From contig OX467084.1 of assembly GCA_950106755.1 (NCBI GenBank), forward strand, positions 30,755,213 through 30,819,212: 64,000 nucleotides of DNA. The letters are read 5' to 3'. The position numbers and the translations under genes were made by a program. The DNA is from Climacium dendroides (taxonomy: Eukaryota > Streptophyta > Bryopsida > Hypnales > Climaciaceae). Shown piece after piece: positions 13,300 to 23,610 of this stretch. The notes under the pieces are model-generated. The model made no database searches. It was given only the letters and a program-made list of their open reading frames with translations, and was not told the origin of the DNA. Each line of letters starts with the position of its first letter. The stretch's first letter is position 1.

Positions 13300-14444
13300 T
13301 GAGGTCAATTTGGGCTATTTTGGTTGTTTGCTGTCATCCAAATGGGAGTCTTAGTGAGATTTTCTAGTTGGATGATTATGACTTGGTGGGCGAGTCCAAG
13401 TTGGAATGAATTAGGTTGTTGTTGAAGAAAGAATCGGAGGTTAATCCCAGTTGGCATTTCTCTGCTAGTTCAGTCTAGTTGGAGTTATTTGTGTCAGTCC
13501 AAGTTGGCTTGATTTGTATGTTGATCCAATTTGGTTGGATTGTGGTCAAGTTAGTTCCAAGTCAGATGTTCATTCTGATGTTGTCCAAGTAGGCAATACC
13601 TGTGTTTGGTACCGAGTTAGAATTTCATTTTGGTTTTGAGTTTTTTAGTTGGAATGTCAATTGAGTCAATTGACTTGGCCGATTTGATTGTTATAGTTGG
13701 TCTTGGTCTTCTCGGGTTCCTATTTGGGTTGGTTTTCTTTTTCATTTCTTTACCGGCTGTTGAGTGAAAGTCTAGTGCGTGTCCCAGCAAATTGTGATGT
13801 GTAGTTTTTGTTTGCTTTTGTGTGTGTTTGTGTTTGGAAATTTGAGTCCAAGTGGGAGTATTCATCTCTGTATGTGGTTCGAGTTTGAGTGTTTGTCTGA
13901 TCCTAGTCTTGAGTGTTTGTTTGATCCTAGTTGACTAATGTGTTGATCTCAAATGGGAATTGTGTACAAATGTGTGTGTGAAATTGGACTGATTCATGTC
14001 AATTTATAAGTTGTGATGATGTCCAAGTTGGAAAGTTAAAGGATGAACAGAGTGAATTTAGCGGGAGATTGTTAGCAAGCCAAATTGGGATGATTCAATG
14101 AGAAGAAACTGTGAATTCTAATCGGTAGTTCAGTGAAATAGTATAGTCAAATTTGAAATCTAACGAGGGTTAAAGTTATGGATTAGTGTAGATTGATAAA
14201 AATCAATTGTAGACCCAAGTTGGAATTTAAGTTACATGTCAGTTTGGGCCAGTGAAGATAAACAGTACGAATGTATTGGAATATTATTCAGTGATAGCCT
14301 AGCTAAAGAAGTCAAGGAAATAATTTGTAATAGTGATTTATTCACCAATTTAGAATTAATATCAAAAGTAATTTAAACCGAATTGGTGTTTGACGTGTGT
14401 TGTATGTGAAGTTTTAATTTTGTATGTGAGATGAAGTGTGCATG
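13300..14444. other. Gene-free flank with repeated CCAAGTTGG-like words
   Basis: GTCCAAGTTGG-like words recur many times (about 13393, 13500, 14028, 14215), but spacing is irregular, so this is not a clean tandem array. Similar text resumes at 31363 (TTCCAAGTTGG) beyond the two large transposons. This suggests they were inserted into one older repetitive locus. No gene is seen. Confidence 0.45.
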
Positions 14445-14840
14445 TGTCATAGGCACTCTAAGACCTTCTAGGCTTTTCCATAGTCTTCTAACACCTTTTA
14501 GAAACTTCCAAAGTCTTCCAAAAACTTTCAGAAGCTTTTATAGTCTTCTAGAGTCTTCCAAAAGCTTTCACAGTGTTCCGGGAGCTTTCATAGTATTCTA
14601 AAAGATTGTATATTGCCCCGAAAGCTTCCATAGACTTCTAGAGTCTTCCATAGAGTTTTAAAATAATCACTTGGCTGATGGTATATATAAGTAGTTCTCA
14701 GTCTTGACAAAACAATTCTTTAGTTTTAATTCTTGAATCTAGTTTTAGCCTTGTATCTTTTGACTCTAATATCAAGTCTTGTTATCTGAAACTTGTCTTG
14801 TCTTGTTTTGTCTTCCCTTGTATCTTGCTTGTCTGTTATA
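14445..14840 (+). repeat. 5' LTR of the chromovirus (may extend to about 14966)
   Basis: Aligns with 23016-23445 from TGTCA...CACTCT to CTTG...GTTA. It holds a TATA box (GGTATATATAAG, about 14680) and degenerate CTTCYAGAAGCTTCCATAG-type repeats in U3. A sequence like the usual initiator-Met primer site lies 128 bp past the aligned end. Therefore either the LTR is about 522 bp and the 3' copy is truncated, or priming differs. Confidence 0.85.
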
Positions 14841-14967
14841 GTTTATCGAGACTGTCTTTCCAAATTTTGCATTGCAAAGTTTGTTTTCAGACCTTTTAGT
14901 AAACAAACGTAGTATTTGTTTTATTTGAGTTTTGTCGTACTAGACATTGACTGAACCAAGGATAAAA

Positions 14968-14984
14968 CTAATATTAGAGCTTGG
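14968..14984 (+). other. Probable primer binding site (initiator-Met tRNA-like)
   Basis: TAATATTAGAGCTTGG resembles the common plant form TGGTATCAGAGC with several changes. It lies before gag, as a PBS should. Confidence 0.4.
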
Positions 14985-15226
14985 TTTTCTTGATTGAGTG
15001 TTGAGCACCCCTCTTCTTGAAAATACCAGAGCACTTAGAGGTTGCGGATTACCCTCTTCTAAACTAGTATTATTTTTTCTCGACAAAATTTTTTCTTGAT
15101 TGTGTGTGGACTATCGCCCTTCTTGAAAACAACTTCTAAACATTTAGAGATTGCGGATTATCCATCTTTAAATTTTTTTTTATGTTGTTAAGACAAACAT
15201 TTAGTTTTATTACCAAGTGAATTAAA

Positions 15227-15757
15227 ATGATAGGAAGTAAAGATGCAAGTATGATACAATCTAAATTAGATGTTATCTTAAAGGCCATTGATTCTTTGTC
15301 TATAAGAACAAATGTCCTTGAAGATTTTGCTACAAAAACAAAGATAGATGAGGCGTCTTAATCCATGCAAGTCGCCTCAATTGCAGAGACAAGTTTACCT
15401 ACTCGCAACTACAACCCAAGTATGTCAATTACAAAAGAGTATCATTTTAGTCTTCCCAGCAAATTTGATGGGACACAATCAAAATTTTGAGGATTTGTGA
15501 ATCAAGTTCAACTCGTCATCTATCTTCACCCTCAATAATTTCCGTCAGACAAATCACGAGTAGGCTTGATTAGAAGCTTGCTCGATGAACAAGCTTTGTC
15601 TTGGTTTTCACCCCTATTTGAAACAAGATCTCTAATTTTGAGTAACTTTAATTCATTTCTAGCGACCTTCACCAAGGCGTTTGGAGAACATGACAATAAT
15701 CGTTGGACAACAACTAAGATTTGTGCACTACGGTAAGGATCACGCTCAGCCTCGATG
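15227..15757 (+). pseudogene. gag, first part (broken)
   Basis: An ATG at 15227 opens a gag-like frame that is broken by stops, for example at about 15359 and 15488. The reading continues to the CACTA insertion at 15761 and resumes in the matching frame at 18511. In family members this gives the capsid and nucleocapsid of the virus-like particle. Confidence 0.7.
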
Positions 15758-16101
15758 TATCACTACAACAATGGCAGTGTTTTATGACTGCAGAATTATG
15801 ACTGAGGATGACTGGCGACTTGCTTGCAGTCATATTCTTGAAGGCCAACACTTTGGGGAGAAATATGACTGTAAAATATGACTACCAGTCATTTTTACGC
15901 CTTGTACTTCACAAGTATATACTATACGGCCATTAGGAATACCAAAGTACTTCATAGGGAACGTAGGGAACATGTTTGGGAATATTGAGTCATATTATCA
16001 ATTATATTTTCATAGTAGTGAATTTTTTTTGATTTTGGGCAATTCAAAAAGAATACGGGCAATTCTAACAAAAATATAAATAAACCATCATTTAAAAATT
16101 T

Positions 16102-16305
16102 GAAATCATAGTCACCTACTTTTTCGGATTTTGAATCCTAGTCACCACTTTTTTAGTGTTTTGAGACCCTAGCCATTATTTTTTTAGGGTTCCTAAACCT
16201 TAGCCGCCACTTTTTAGGGTTTTGAAACCCTAGTCGCCGCTTTTTAGGGTTTAAAAACCCTAGCCGCCGCTTTTTAGGGTTTTGAAACCCTAGCCGTCAC
16301 TTCTT
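16102..16305. repeat. About six 33-bp units with facing telomere-like motifs
   Basis: Units carry TTTTTAGGGTTTTGAAACCC followed by TAGCCGCCGC, so each has TTTAGGGTTT facing AAACCCTAG. AAACCCTA is the plant telobox and telomere unit. Copies differ by point changes and small indels. The array lies inside the CACTA element. Confidence 0.8.
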
Positions 16306-16329
16306 GTGGTTCTTCTTCCTTACCTTCTA

Positions 16330-17165
16330 TTGTCTCTTAGCTCTCATTTTTTTTTTTTTGTTGTTGCATCTCAACTCTTGTTTCTTGTTGCTCTTTACTT
16401 CATGTTTCTTGCTTCTTATTGTTGCATCTAAATTTTTTTCCTTGCATTTGAACTCTTTCTTCTTTTTAGTTCTTATTTTGTAGTTCTTGCTTCTTATTTC
16501 TTCTTGTTGCATTTACACTCTCATTTCTTATTGTTGTTTCTTGTTGTGTCTTAGTTGGTGCTTTTTGTTTCTTCTTGTGTCTTAGTTGTTTCTTCTTATT
16601 TCTTTTTGTGTCTTAATTGTTACTTCATGTTGTGTCTTTGTTGTTGTTTCTTCTTACGTTTTAGTTGTTGTTTCTTGTTTTTTGTTGTGTCTTAGTTGTT
16701 GCTTAGTTGTTTCTTGTTGTGTCTTAATTGTTGCTTCTTGTTTCTTCTTGTGTCTTAGTTGTTGTTTCTTATTTTGTGTTTCTTCTTACGTTTTAGTTGT
16801 TGTTTCTTATTTTGTGTTTCTTCTTACGTTTTAATTGTTGTTTCTTATTTTGTGTTTCTTCTTACGTTTTAGTTGTTGTTTCTTATTTTGTGTTTCTTCT
16901 TACGTTTTAGTTCTTGTTTCTTGTTGTGTCTTAGTTGTTGTTTAGTTGTTTCTTGTTGTGTCTTAGTTGTTGCTTCTTGTTTCTTATTGTGTCTTAGTTG
17001 TTGTTTCTTATTTTGTGTTTTTTCTTACATTAAAGTTGTTGTTTTTTGTTTTTTGTTGTATCTTAGTTGTTGTTTAGTTGTTTCTTGTTGTGTCTTAGTT
17101 GTTGCTTAGTTGTTGCTTCTTATTTCTTATTGCATCTTAACTTTTACTTCTTGTTATTTCTTAAT
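16330..17165 (+). repeat. Pyrimidine/GT-rich minisatellite array
   Basis: Irregular tandem copies of TTGTTTCTTGTTGTGTCTTAG and variants run for about 830 bp. Long open frames here (Leu, Cys, Val and Phe only) arise from the repeat and are not genes. Confidence 0.8.
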
Positions 17166-17322
17166 ACTTATCTTTTTTTTTCTTGTTTCCTCCATTATCA
17201 ATCTTATTCTTCCTATCCTAAACTTGAGGGACAAATTTTGTGTTGTTATAAACCTTTGAAGGTTGAACTTTGTTGTTCAATCACTAAAAATTAACGTCTC
17301 ATTTCTTTAATTGTATATGCAG

Positions 17323-17421
17323 GCACCAAAAGTTGAAACAAAGACATTGGAGGCTACTTACAATCCAGTGAAGCCATCTTCACATTATTGTAAGGATTGT
17401 AGGCCTTATTGGATTGTGTGA
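17323..17421 (+). pseudogene. Exon-like scrap inside the CACTA element
   Basis: After the acceptor-like TGTATATGCAG a 32-codon frame runs to TGA, beginning APKVETKTLEATYNPVKPSS and ending with a CKDC pair. It could be a captured last exon or a remnant of the element's own second gene. The family is not recognised. Confidence 0.3.
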
Positions 17422-17666
17422 ATGATTCATTGTGATATATAGATTTTGTATTAGTGACTAATAAATGTCAATGAAGATAGTTGTATTTGTTCTTACATTC
17501 TCCTTCTTTAATATAATTATCTCTCATACATCTCTAAAATCATATACTATATATTCATTTTTAATTGCATGAGGCTTTTTATTCCATTGTCAAATCATCT
17601 TGATGTATGATAGTTATATATCATGTCTACTTAAAATGCATTAAAAATGTGATTGTAGTTAGTAAT

Positions 17667-18225
17667 ATGACTGACAAGAGTCGTATTCTACATCATTCAA
17701 AAATATGACTTATGAGAATCATTTTTCACATTAACAAGAATATGACTCACCATAGTCATATTTCACATTACTGCAAAATATGACTCACACTAGTTATATT
17801 CCATGTAACCAAAAAATATGACTCATTGCAGTCATATTCCATGTTACTACAAATATGACTGACCGCAGTTATATTCCATATCACTACAAAAAATGACTTA
17901 CCGCAGTCATATATCACATCACTGCAAAATATGACTCACTACAGTCATATTCCACGTTACTACAAAATATGACTCACTGCAGACATATTCCACATTACTG
18001 CAAAATATGACTCATTGCAGTCATATTCCACATCACTGCAAAATATGACTCACCGCAGTCATATTCCATGTTATTGCAAAATATGACTCACCACAGTCAT
18101 ATTCCACGTCATCAAAAAATATGACTCACCATAGTCATATTCCACGTCATCAAAAAATATGATTCATCACAATCATATTCCACGTCATCAAAAAATATGA
18201 CTCGACACAGTCGTATTCTACATAG
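17667..18225. repeat. 15-unit array, 38-bp period, palindromic subterminal motif
   Basis: Fifteen units start near 17667 and repeat every 38 bp to 18197. The core is ATGACTCACCGCAGTCATAT, that is TGACT and its inverse AGTCA around six bases. Each core is followed by a TCCACRTCAYNRCAAAAT-like spacer. Further isolated cores lie at 15783-15890 and 18345-18475. In CACTA elements subterminal repeats bind the transposase; that role is inferred here. Confidence 0.9.
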
Positions 18226-18510
18226 GATTTTTTTATTTGCCCGGGCAACCTAAGAAAAAGTCAAAATCCCCTTAGGATAGTCAAAGTATATGCCTAGTTG
18301 GCATACTATGGCTAAAAATGGGTATTTATACCCCTCAACCCATATGACTGCCAATATGACTGATGTCTGAAGCGACTGCTTCTAAACTACTGGAGTCAGT
18401 CATATCCCGAGTCATCTACAATGATTTCTGCGTGAGTCATATTTTTTTATTTTACGACTCACTGCAGTCATATTTTGCAGTTATAAAACACTGTCATTGT
18501 TGTAGTGTAT

Positions 18511-18970
18511 GCATCAAAATTTCGACAACTTACTTGCGACATCAACTAGAGAGAAGAAGCATTGATAAGTCAATTCCAATGGACTTACGAGACGATGTGA
18601 AAGATTTGTTATTTTCATTTCCAGATCCTCAAATATTGAACGAAGCAATAAGCCAAGCTGAAAGGTGTGACAATTGATTATTTCAAAGGCGTCAAGATCG
18701 ACGATCTTGGACCGTTCCAACACCACAAGCAAATCATTCATCAACAATAAAGACAATACAAATGAAAAATTTTCAAGGCCTAGAAAACATGCAAATTGAT
18801 ATAGTACGCTACGGACCGTTGACCGCAAAAAAAAAGAAACAACATTTTGATGAAGACTTATGTTCGTATTGCGGAGGCCCTAGTCACAAAGCCACAAATT
18901 GCCAAAAGAAACGTAAACAACTTCATTTCAAGATGAGAGCTGTACATGTACCGGAAAATGAGGATGTTTA
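18511..18970 (+). pseudogene. gag, second part with CCHC zinc knuckle
   Basis: Gag resumes after the CACTA element (KFRQL-type matrix-capsid motif in the correct frame). It ends with a nucleocapsid knuckle CSYCGGPSHKATNC at 18861-18902 (C-x2-C-x4-H-x4-C), followed by a Lys/Arg-rich tail. Several stops interrupt it. Confidence 0.8.
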
Positions 18971-18984
18971 GCTACAGTAGGGAT

Positions 18985-19233
18985 CATGCGGTTGGAGCCT
19001 ACTTTTTACAAATAAACTCAAGTCTTGACCTCTCTTCTCAGCCTTCTCAATGTTTTACAATACCTCTACGTTTAGGTCCTAAGAAAAAGCTACGGATTCA
19101 TGCCCTATTAGATTTCGGAGCTTCAACTTGTTTTTTAGATGAGGAATTTGCAAAACATCACAAAATTCCTTTAGTTAAAAAATCAAAACCTATCCATGTA
19201 GAAGCTATAGATGGTCAAACTTTATCTTCATGA
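18985..19233 (+). pseudogene. Aspartic protease domain of pol
   Basis: LLDFGASTCFLDEEF near 19105 is the retropepsin active-site loop; the family usually has DSG, here DFG, so Ser is replaced by Phe. A stop follows at 19231-19233. Confidence 0.75.
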
Positions 19234-19699
19234 GATGTCACTTACGAGACCAAACCACTAGAAATTTCATTTGAAGGACATAAAAGGACAATTATATTTA
19301 ATCTTATCAAAATCCCATCTAATTCTATGATTTTAAGACTTTCTTGGCTTGAAAAATATAACCCGATCATAGATTGGAGATCACGAAACTTATCATTTTC
19401 TCTAGAATCTTTGTTAACGGAGTTTTCTCAACGACCTTCAACTTTCAAGCCTGTATTTATTGGAACCAGAGCCTCTATAAAAGCAACAAAAAATGTGACT
19501 TGTATATTATCTATGCAACTCCGACACATGAAAATGGCGGTTACTGGATCATCGACCATATGATTGTACCATTGATCTTCAGAACGAAGTTGAACCACCA
19601 TTTGGTCCAATATACAATCTATCACAGATTGAGCTTTCAACATTAAAAAAGTATATTGACGAAAATCTTGCAAAAATCTTTATTCGACATTTTAAATCC

Positions 19700-20330
19700 C
19701 CAACATGAACTTCAATATTTTTTGTGAAGAAGAAAGATAGTTTTTTATGGATGTGTGTTGACTATCGCGGCTTAAACAAAATTACAGTAAAAAATCGATC
19801 CTTTTGCCGTTGATATCCGAACTTTTTAACCAACTTGGTCAAGCCAAAATCTATACCAAAATTGATCTCTGTAAAGCGTATAATCTAGTGCGCATAAAAG
19901 AAAGGGACAAGTGGAAAACAACATTTCAAACAAGATATGGACATTTTGAATACAACGTATGCCATTTGAACTAACAAATGCACTAGTTATCCTTCAACAT
20001 TTCATGAATGACATCTTCCGCATGTTTTTAGACCAATTTGTCGTACATTACTTTGACGACATTTTGATATATTCCAAAAATATTGAAGAACATGAAAGGC
20101 ACGTGAAACTTGTATTGTAAAAGCTACGAGATGCAGGGTTATTCGCTAAATTGGAAAAATGTGTATTCCATCAACCACAAGTAAAATTTCTCGGATATAT
20201 CATCTCCGACAAAGGATTATTGATGGATTCAAAAAAGATCCGACCATCACAAATTGGTCAACTCCTCGAACAATGCGTGATGTATAATGCTTTTTTGGAT
20301 TTCCAAACTTCTATCGGATCTTTATCAAAA
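19700..20330 (+). pseudogene. Reverse transcriptase domain of pol (broken)
   Basis: Blocks in order: [20 protein letters not shown] (fingers), [13 protein letters not shown] (palm, first Asp), and [12 protein letters not shown] at about 20045 (the Y-x-D-D site). The frame shifts at least twice and includes stops, so no active enzyme is expected. Confidence 0.85.
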
Positions 20331-20359
20331 ACTACTCACAAGTAGCAGCTTTACTAACG

Positions 20360-20760
20360 TGGATAACTTGCAAAGACAAGTTAAATTGGGGGCCAAAAGT
20401 AGAGAAAACTTTTCAACATTTGAAGTTAGCTTTTACAACAACTCCAATTTTGACCCATCCAAACTTCTTCAAGCCATTTTATATGAAAACAAATGCTTCA
20501 GACTTTGCACTAAGAGTAGTTCTTTCACAAATGGGAGCTGAAAAAAAACTCCGCCCAATTGCATTCTACTCATGAAAGTTTTCAAAAGTTGAGATTAATT
20601 ATGAGTTTCATAACAAAAAACTTTTTGCAATTGTAAATTCTTTTCAAGAATGGCATTACTTATTTAAAGGGATGTCACATCAAGTGACTGTATACACAGA
20701 CCACAAAAATCTTGAATATTTCATATCTGCTTGGATTTAAATCGACGACAAGCTTGTTGG
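20360..20760 (+). pseudogene. RNase H domain of pol (broken)
   Basis: DFALRVVLSQMG, KLRPIAFYS, EINYEFHNKKLFAIV and VTVYTDHKNLEY are the usual gypsy RNase H blocks. They are spread over two frames with stops. Confidence 0.75.
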
Positions 20761-21099
20761 AATATGTCATTATTTTGCTTTGACTTTATCATTACATATC
20801 GTCTTTGAAAGCAACAATAAGGATTATCAAATGCCTTGTCTTGGAGATCGTATTTGGCACCAAAAGAAGGAGAAGCAGCATACGACCAACAACAAATGAT
20901 TCTTCTTAAACTCAAGAAATTTCAGCTTCAAGCAACAACTATGGTTGTGCCAATTGATTCTTTATTCCTTGATCAAATTTATATGGCATCAACTTCAGAT
21001 TCTTTAATTCTTGACATCAAACATCGGATTCATCGCAATGACAATATTTTCAAGTTGGCAGACAATCTCTTATATTTTGAAGAACGATTATATGTTCCA

Positions 21100-22082
21100 A
21101 AAGGTCCTTTATGACTTCAAGTCTTTCAAACCCAACATGATTGTCCTGCCATTGGACATTTTGGATTCAACAAAACGTTAAAACTTATATCACAAAATTT
21201 TTGGTGGCCTCAAATGTGGAAGACTGTTAAAAACTTTGTGTTATCTTGTGACACTTATTTACAATCCAAAAATCCACGACATCAGCCACATGGACTTCTT
21301 CAACCATTATCCATTCCGAAATGACCATGGTCTTCAATTTCTATGGATTTTATCACGGATTTACCACCATTAAAATCCTATGACTCCATATGCATGATTG
21401 TAGATCAACTTACAAAAATGACATGTTTTTCTCCATGCAAGAAGACAATCATTAGTGAAGAAACAATAAGGCTCTTTTTGAGACTATTTATTGATATCAT
21501 GGATTACCAAATGATATTATAGCAGATCAAGGACCATAATTTGTCTCCAAATTTTGAAAATCCTTTTTTGAAATTTTGAAGGTGGACATCAAACTTTCTT
21601 CTGCCTTTCATCCTCAAACAGATGGACAAACGGAACGTGTGAATCAAGTGTTGGAACAATATCTACGTTGCACCATCAACTATCAACAAGACGATTGAAC
21701 TTCACATTTGAGTTTGGCAGAGTTTGCATACAATAATACTATCCACACTTCTACACGTCAAACATCGTTTTATGCCAACTATGGGTATCATCCGAAATTT
21801 AATTTTCATAATATTTCTAAGATAGGCAATTCGGCAGCAAAAGATTTGACATTAAGGTTATCTAAGCTCCAAGAAACAATGAAATTTCATCTACAAGAAG
21901 CTCAAGCTCATTACAAAACATATGCAGACATGTTGCATAAAGAATCACCTCCATTAAAAGTTGGTAAAAAGGTTTGGCTACTCCGACGCAATATCAAAAC
22001 TACTAGACCATGCGACGAATTAGATTATCAACGCATGGGACCATTTTCTATTCTAAAACAAATCAACGTTGTTGCCTTTTGA
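21100..22082 (+). pseudogene. Integrase core of pol (broken)
   Basis: HFGFNKTLKLI and FWWPQMWK mark the zinc-binding region. SMDFITDLPP (about 21335), the DQGP block (about 21520) and [20 protein letters not shown] (about 21608) carry the D, D and E of the catalytic triad. In-frame stops occur near 21113, 21322 and 21696. The stretch 21708-22082 is open and covers the GPY/F-like end (YQRMGPFSIL). Confidence 0.85.
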
Positions 22083-22184
22083 AGCTTTCAACATCAATGA
22101 AGATACATCCGATATTTCATGTTTCTCTTCTAACCATATAAAGAATCAAATCTTCCGAGAAGAAGTCAACTACCATCGCCTTTA

Positions 22185-22330
22185 ATTGAAATAGATAATC
22201 ATAAAGAATATGAGGTGGAAAAGGTACTTGATTCACGTCGCAGATTTGGCAACGTGGAATATTTGGTACACTGACGCGGATATAACATCAATGAACGCAC
22301 ATGGAATCAGCAATCAATTTGACTAATGCA
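22185..22330 (+). pseudogene. Chromodomain at the end of integrase
   Basis: EYEVEKVLDSRRRFGNVEYL, then VH, a stop in place of the expected Trp codon, then GYNINERTW. This is a clear chromodomain. In chromoviruses it is thought to steer integration to marked chromatin. Confidence 0.75.
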
Positions 22331-22524
22331 CTGCAAAAGGTACATGAATTTCACCAATTATATCATGATAAACCGTGGTCTATTTAAAAGTAGTAACGTT
22401 TTGGAGAAGCCTCCCCATCCAAAATCTGATATAAAAAGGGGAAAGTTCATACAATAGAACAGTCTTCATTTCAGTTTCAAAGAAAGTTAGTAGTCTTTTA
22501 TTAAGCCTCAATAGAAACTTCAAT

Positions 22525-22901
22525 ATGTCTAATTGGAGAGTTTTTAAAAACTCGTTAGATCTAGAATGTGATCATGAGCTTGAGCTTGAGCTTTCTATGT
22601 CACAACTTCTGGACCAACCGTTACAACCTCCAGATATTGCAGTACCCAACCTGAAGACAAAAGTAGATCTTCGACACAACAAAAGCGACCTCGCATAGAT
22701 CAACCTTGACATGGCAATCTTCAATCCGATGCTTGAGCCTTGATAATATTGTTGAAAGTTGAAAGTCTTAAATTCAACAGTCTAGAAGTAACATTCCAAG
22801 GATGTTTTAAAGGTTTGAACATTGAGCACTATTTTGCCCTAGGGAAGGAGATCATGGTCACAATTGTTGGCTCCAAGGACCAATACATCTTCTACCACTA
22901 A
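22525..22901 (+). pseudogene. Extra 3' open frame between pol and the 3' LTR
   Basis: An ATG at 22525 opens 57 codons (MSNWRVFKNSLDLECDHELE...) to a TAG at 22696. Protein-like text continues past it in shifted frames, notably VTFQGCFKGLNIEHYFALGK and VTIVGSKDQYIFYH, to a TAA at 22899. A TATA-like GATATAAAAAGGGG lies about 95 bp upstream. No known retroviral or gag-pol domain is recognised. It may be a third gene of the element or a captured host fragment; it has frameshifts now. Confidence 0.4.
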
Positions 22902-23001
22902 AGCAAAGAGCAACTTATATTGCAGATACTCTTTTTCATATTTTTAATTTCTTGCAAATATAAAACATGCATCACATGAGCTCCTCTTGGAACTCATCGC
23001 T

Positions 23002-23012
23002 AGAAAGAGAGG
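23002..23012 (+). other. Polypurine tract
   Basis: AGAAAGAGAGG sits immediately before the 3' LTR, where plus-strand priming occurs in LTR elements. Confidence 0.65.
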
Positions 23013-23015
23013 TGA

Positions 23016-23445
23016 TGTCACAAACACTCTAGGACCTTCTAGGCTTTTCCATAGTCTTCTAGCACCTTTTAAAAACTTCCAAAGTCTTCCAGAAGCTTCC
23101 ATAGTCTTCTAGAGTCTTCCAGAAGCTTCCATAGTCTTCTAGAGTCTTTCCAAAGCTTCCATTGTATTCCGGAAGCTTCCATAGTGTTCTAAAAGATTGT
23201 ATATTGCCGCGGAAGCTTTTGTAGACCTCTAAAGTCTTCTATAGAGTTCTAGAATAACCGCTTAACTCATGGTATATATAGAAGTTGAGGCTAAGGTAGT
23301 CCTTAGTCTCAACAATGCAATTCTTCAGTTTTAGTTCTTGAATCTGGTTCTAGCTTTGTACTTCTTAACTCTAATATCAAGACTTGTTATTTGAAACTCA
23401 TCTTGTCTCGTCTTGTCTTGCCTTGTATCTTGCTTATGCGTTACA
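23016..23445 (+). repeat. 3' LTR of the chromovirus
   Basis: Starts TGTCACAAACACTCTAGGAC and ends GTTACA. U3 carries repeats of CTTCCAGAAGCTTCCATAG. TATA box TGGTATATATAG at about 23270. It is less decayed in U3 than the 5' copy. Confidence 0.88.
23087..23179 (+). promoter_or_regulatory. Three perfect heat-shock-element triplets in the 3' LTR
   Basis: TTCcaGAAgcTTC at 23087-23099 and 23117-23129, and TTCcgGAAgcTTC at 23167-23179, each fit the three-unit heat-shock element nTTCnnGAAnnTTCn. The 5' LTR has decayed versions. By analogy with heat-induced plant LTR elements such as ONSEN, this promoter could have answered heat-shock factors; that is inference. Confidence 0.6.
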
Positions 23446-23610
23446 ATATAAAGCCTACTTGGATGTATGTGTATCATTGTAGTATGCTATTGAGTTGTCC
23501 AATTTGAGAGTGATTATGGATTATAGATTGGATGTCAAATTCTTATCTTTACTAATTTGAAGTATAAGAATGTTAAGGTAATGATTATACGAAACCAAAT
23601 TGTGATGTTA
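23446..23610. other. Short spacer between the chromovirus and the TIR transposon
   Basis: 165 bp of unique-looking DNA, which then meets the target duplication AGTTGATG at 23611. No feature. Confidence 0.5.

Larger units (their letters stand above)
5600..13300. other. AT-rich intergenic region made of degenerate dispersed repeats
   Basis: No convincing gene. All open frames are short and of low-complexity composition. The stretch has many poly-A and poly-T runs and shares a diffuse repeat family with 45.5-49 kb and 54-55.6 kb: near 5850-6020 (minus) and 10855-11010 (plus) both hold a 'cttacaatct' block followed by a 'gctctttgta' block and 'atggcaattt'. AACCCCTAAAGTCCC-type blocks at about 8855 and 10602 recur at 46920, 48113 and 54300. 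Confidence 0.6.
15761..18507. mobile_element. Non-autonomous CACTA (En/Spm) transposon inserted in gag
   Basis: The left end CACTACAACAATGGCAGTG and the inverted right end match over 32 nt with two mismatches. The 3-bp target duplication TAT (15758-15760 and 18508-18510) is typical of CACTA elements, and excision would rejoin the gag frame. ATGACT/AGTCAT motifs crowd both subterminal regions, as expected for transposase binding sites. No transposase frame remains. Inside are a telobox-like inverted repeat array, a long TTGTTTCTTGTTGTGTCTTAG-type minisatellite, an exon-like scrap and a 15-unit palindromic array. Confidence 0.92.
14445..23445 (+). mobile_element. Ty3/gypsy chromovirus LTR retrotransposon, degenerate, with a nested CACTA element
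   Basis: Two diverged LTRs flank gag (zinc knuckle), protease, reverse transcriptase, RNase H, integrase and a chromodomain, in the usual order. The chromodomain places it among plant chromoviruses. Coding frames contain many stops and frameshifts, so it is dead. A 2.75-kb CACTA transposon sits in gag. I cannot find a matching 5-bp target duplication; flanks read GCATG and ATATA. High LTR divergence agrees with an old insertion. Confidence 0.9.

Noticed and set aside
16586..17294. Long Leu/Cys/Val-rich open frames resembling membrane proteins
   Set aside because: They are translations of a simple GT/TC-rich minisatellite.
16046..18245. CGGGCAA / TTGCCCGGG pair that could be TIRs of an element inside the CACTA
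   Set aside because: Only seven bases match, there is no target duplication, and the CACTA subterminal array would fall inside it.
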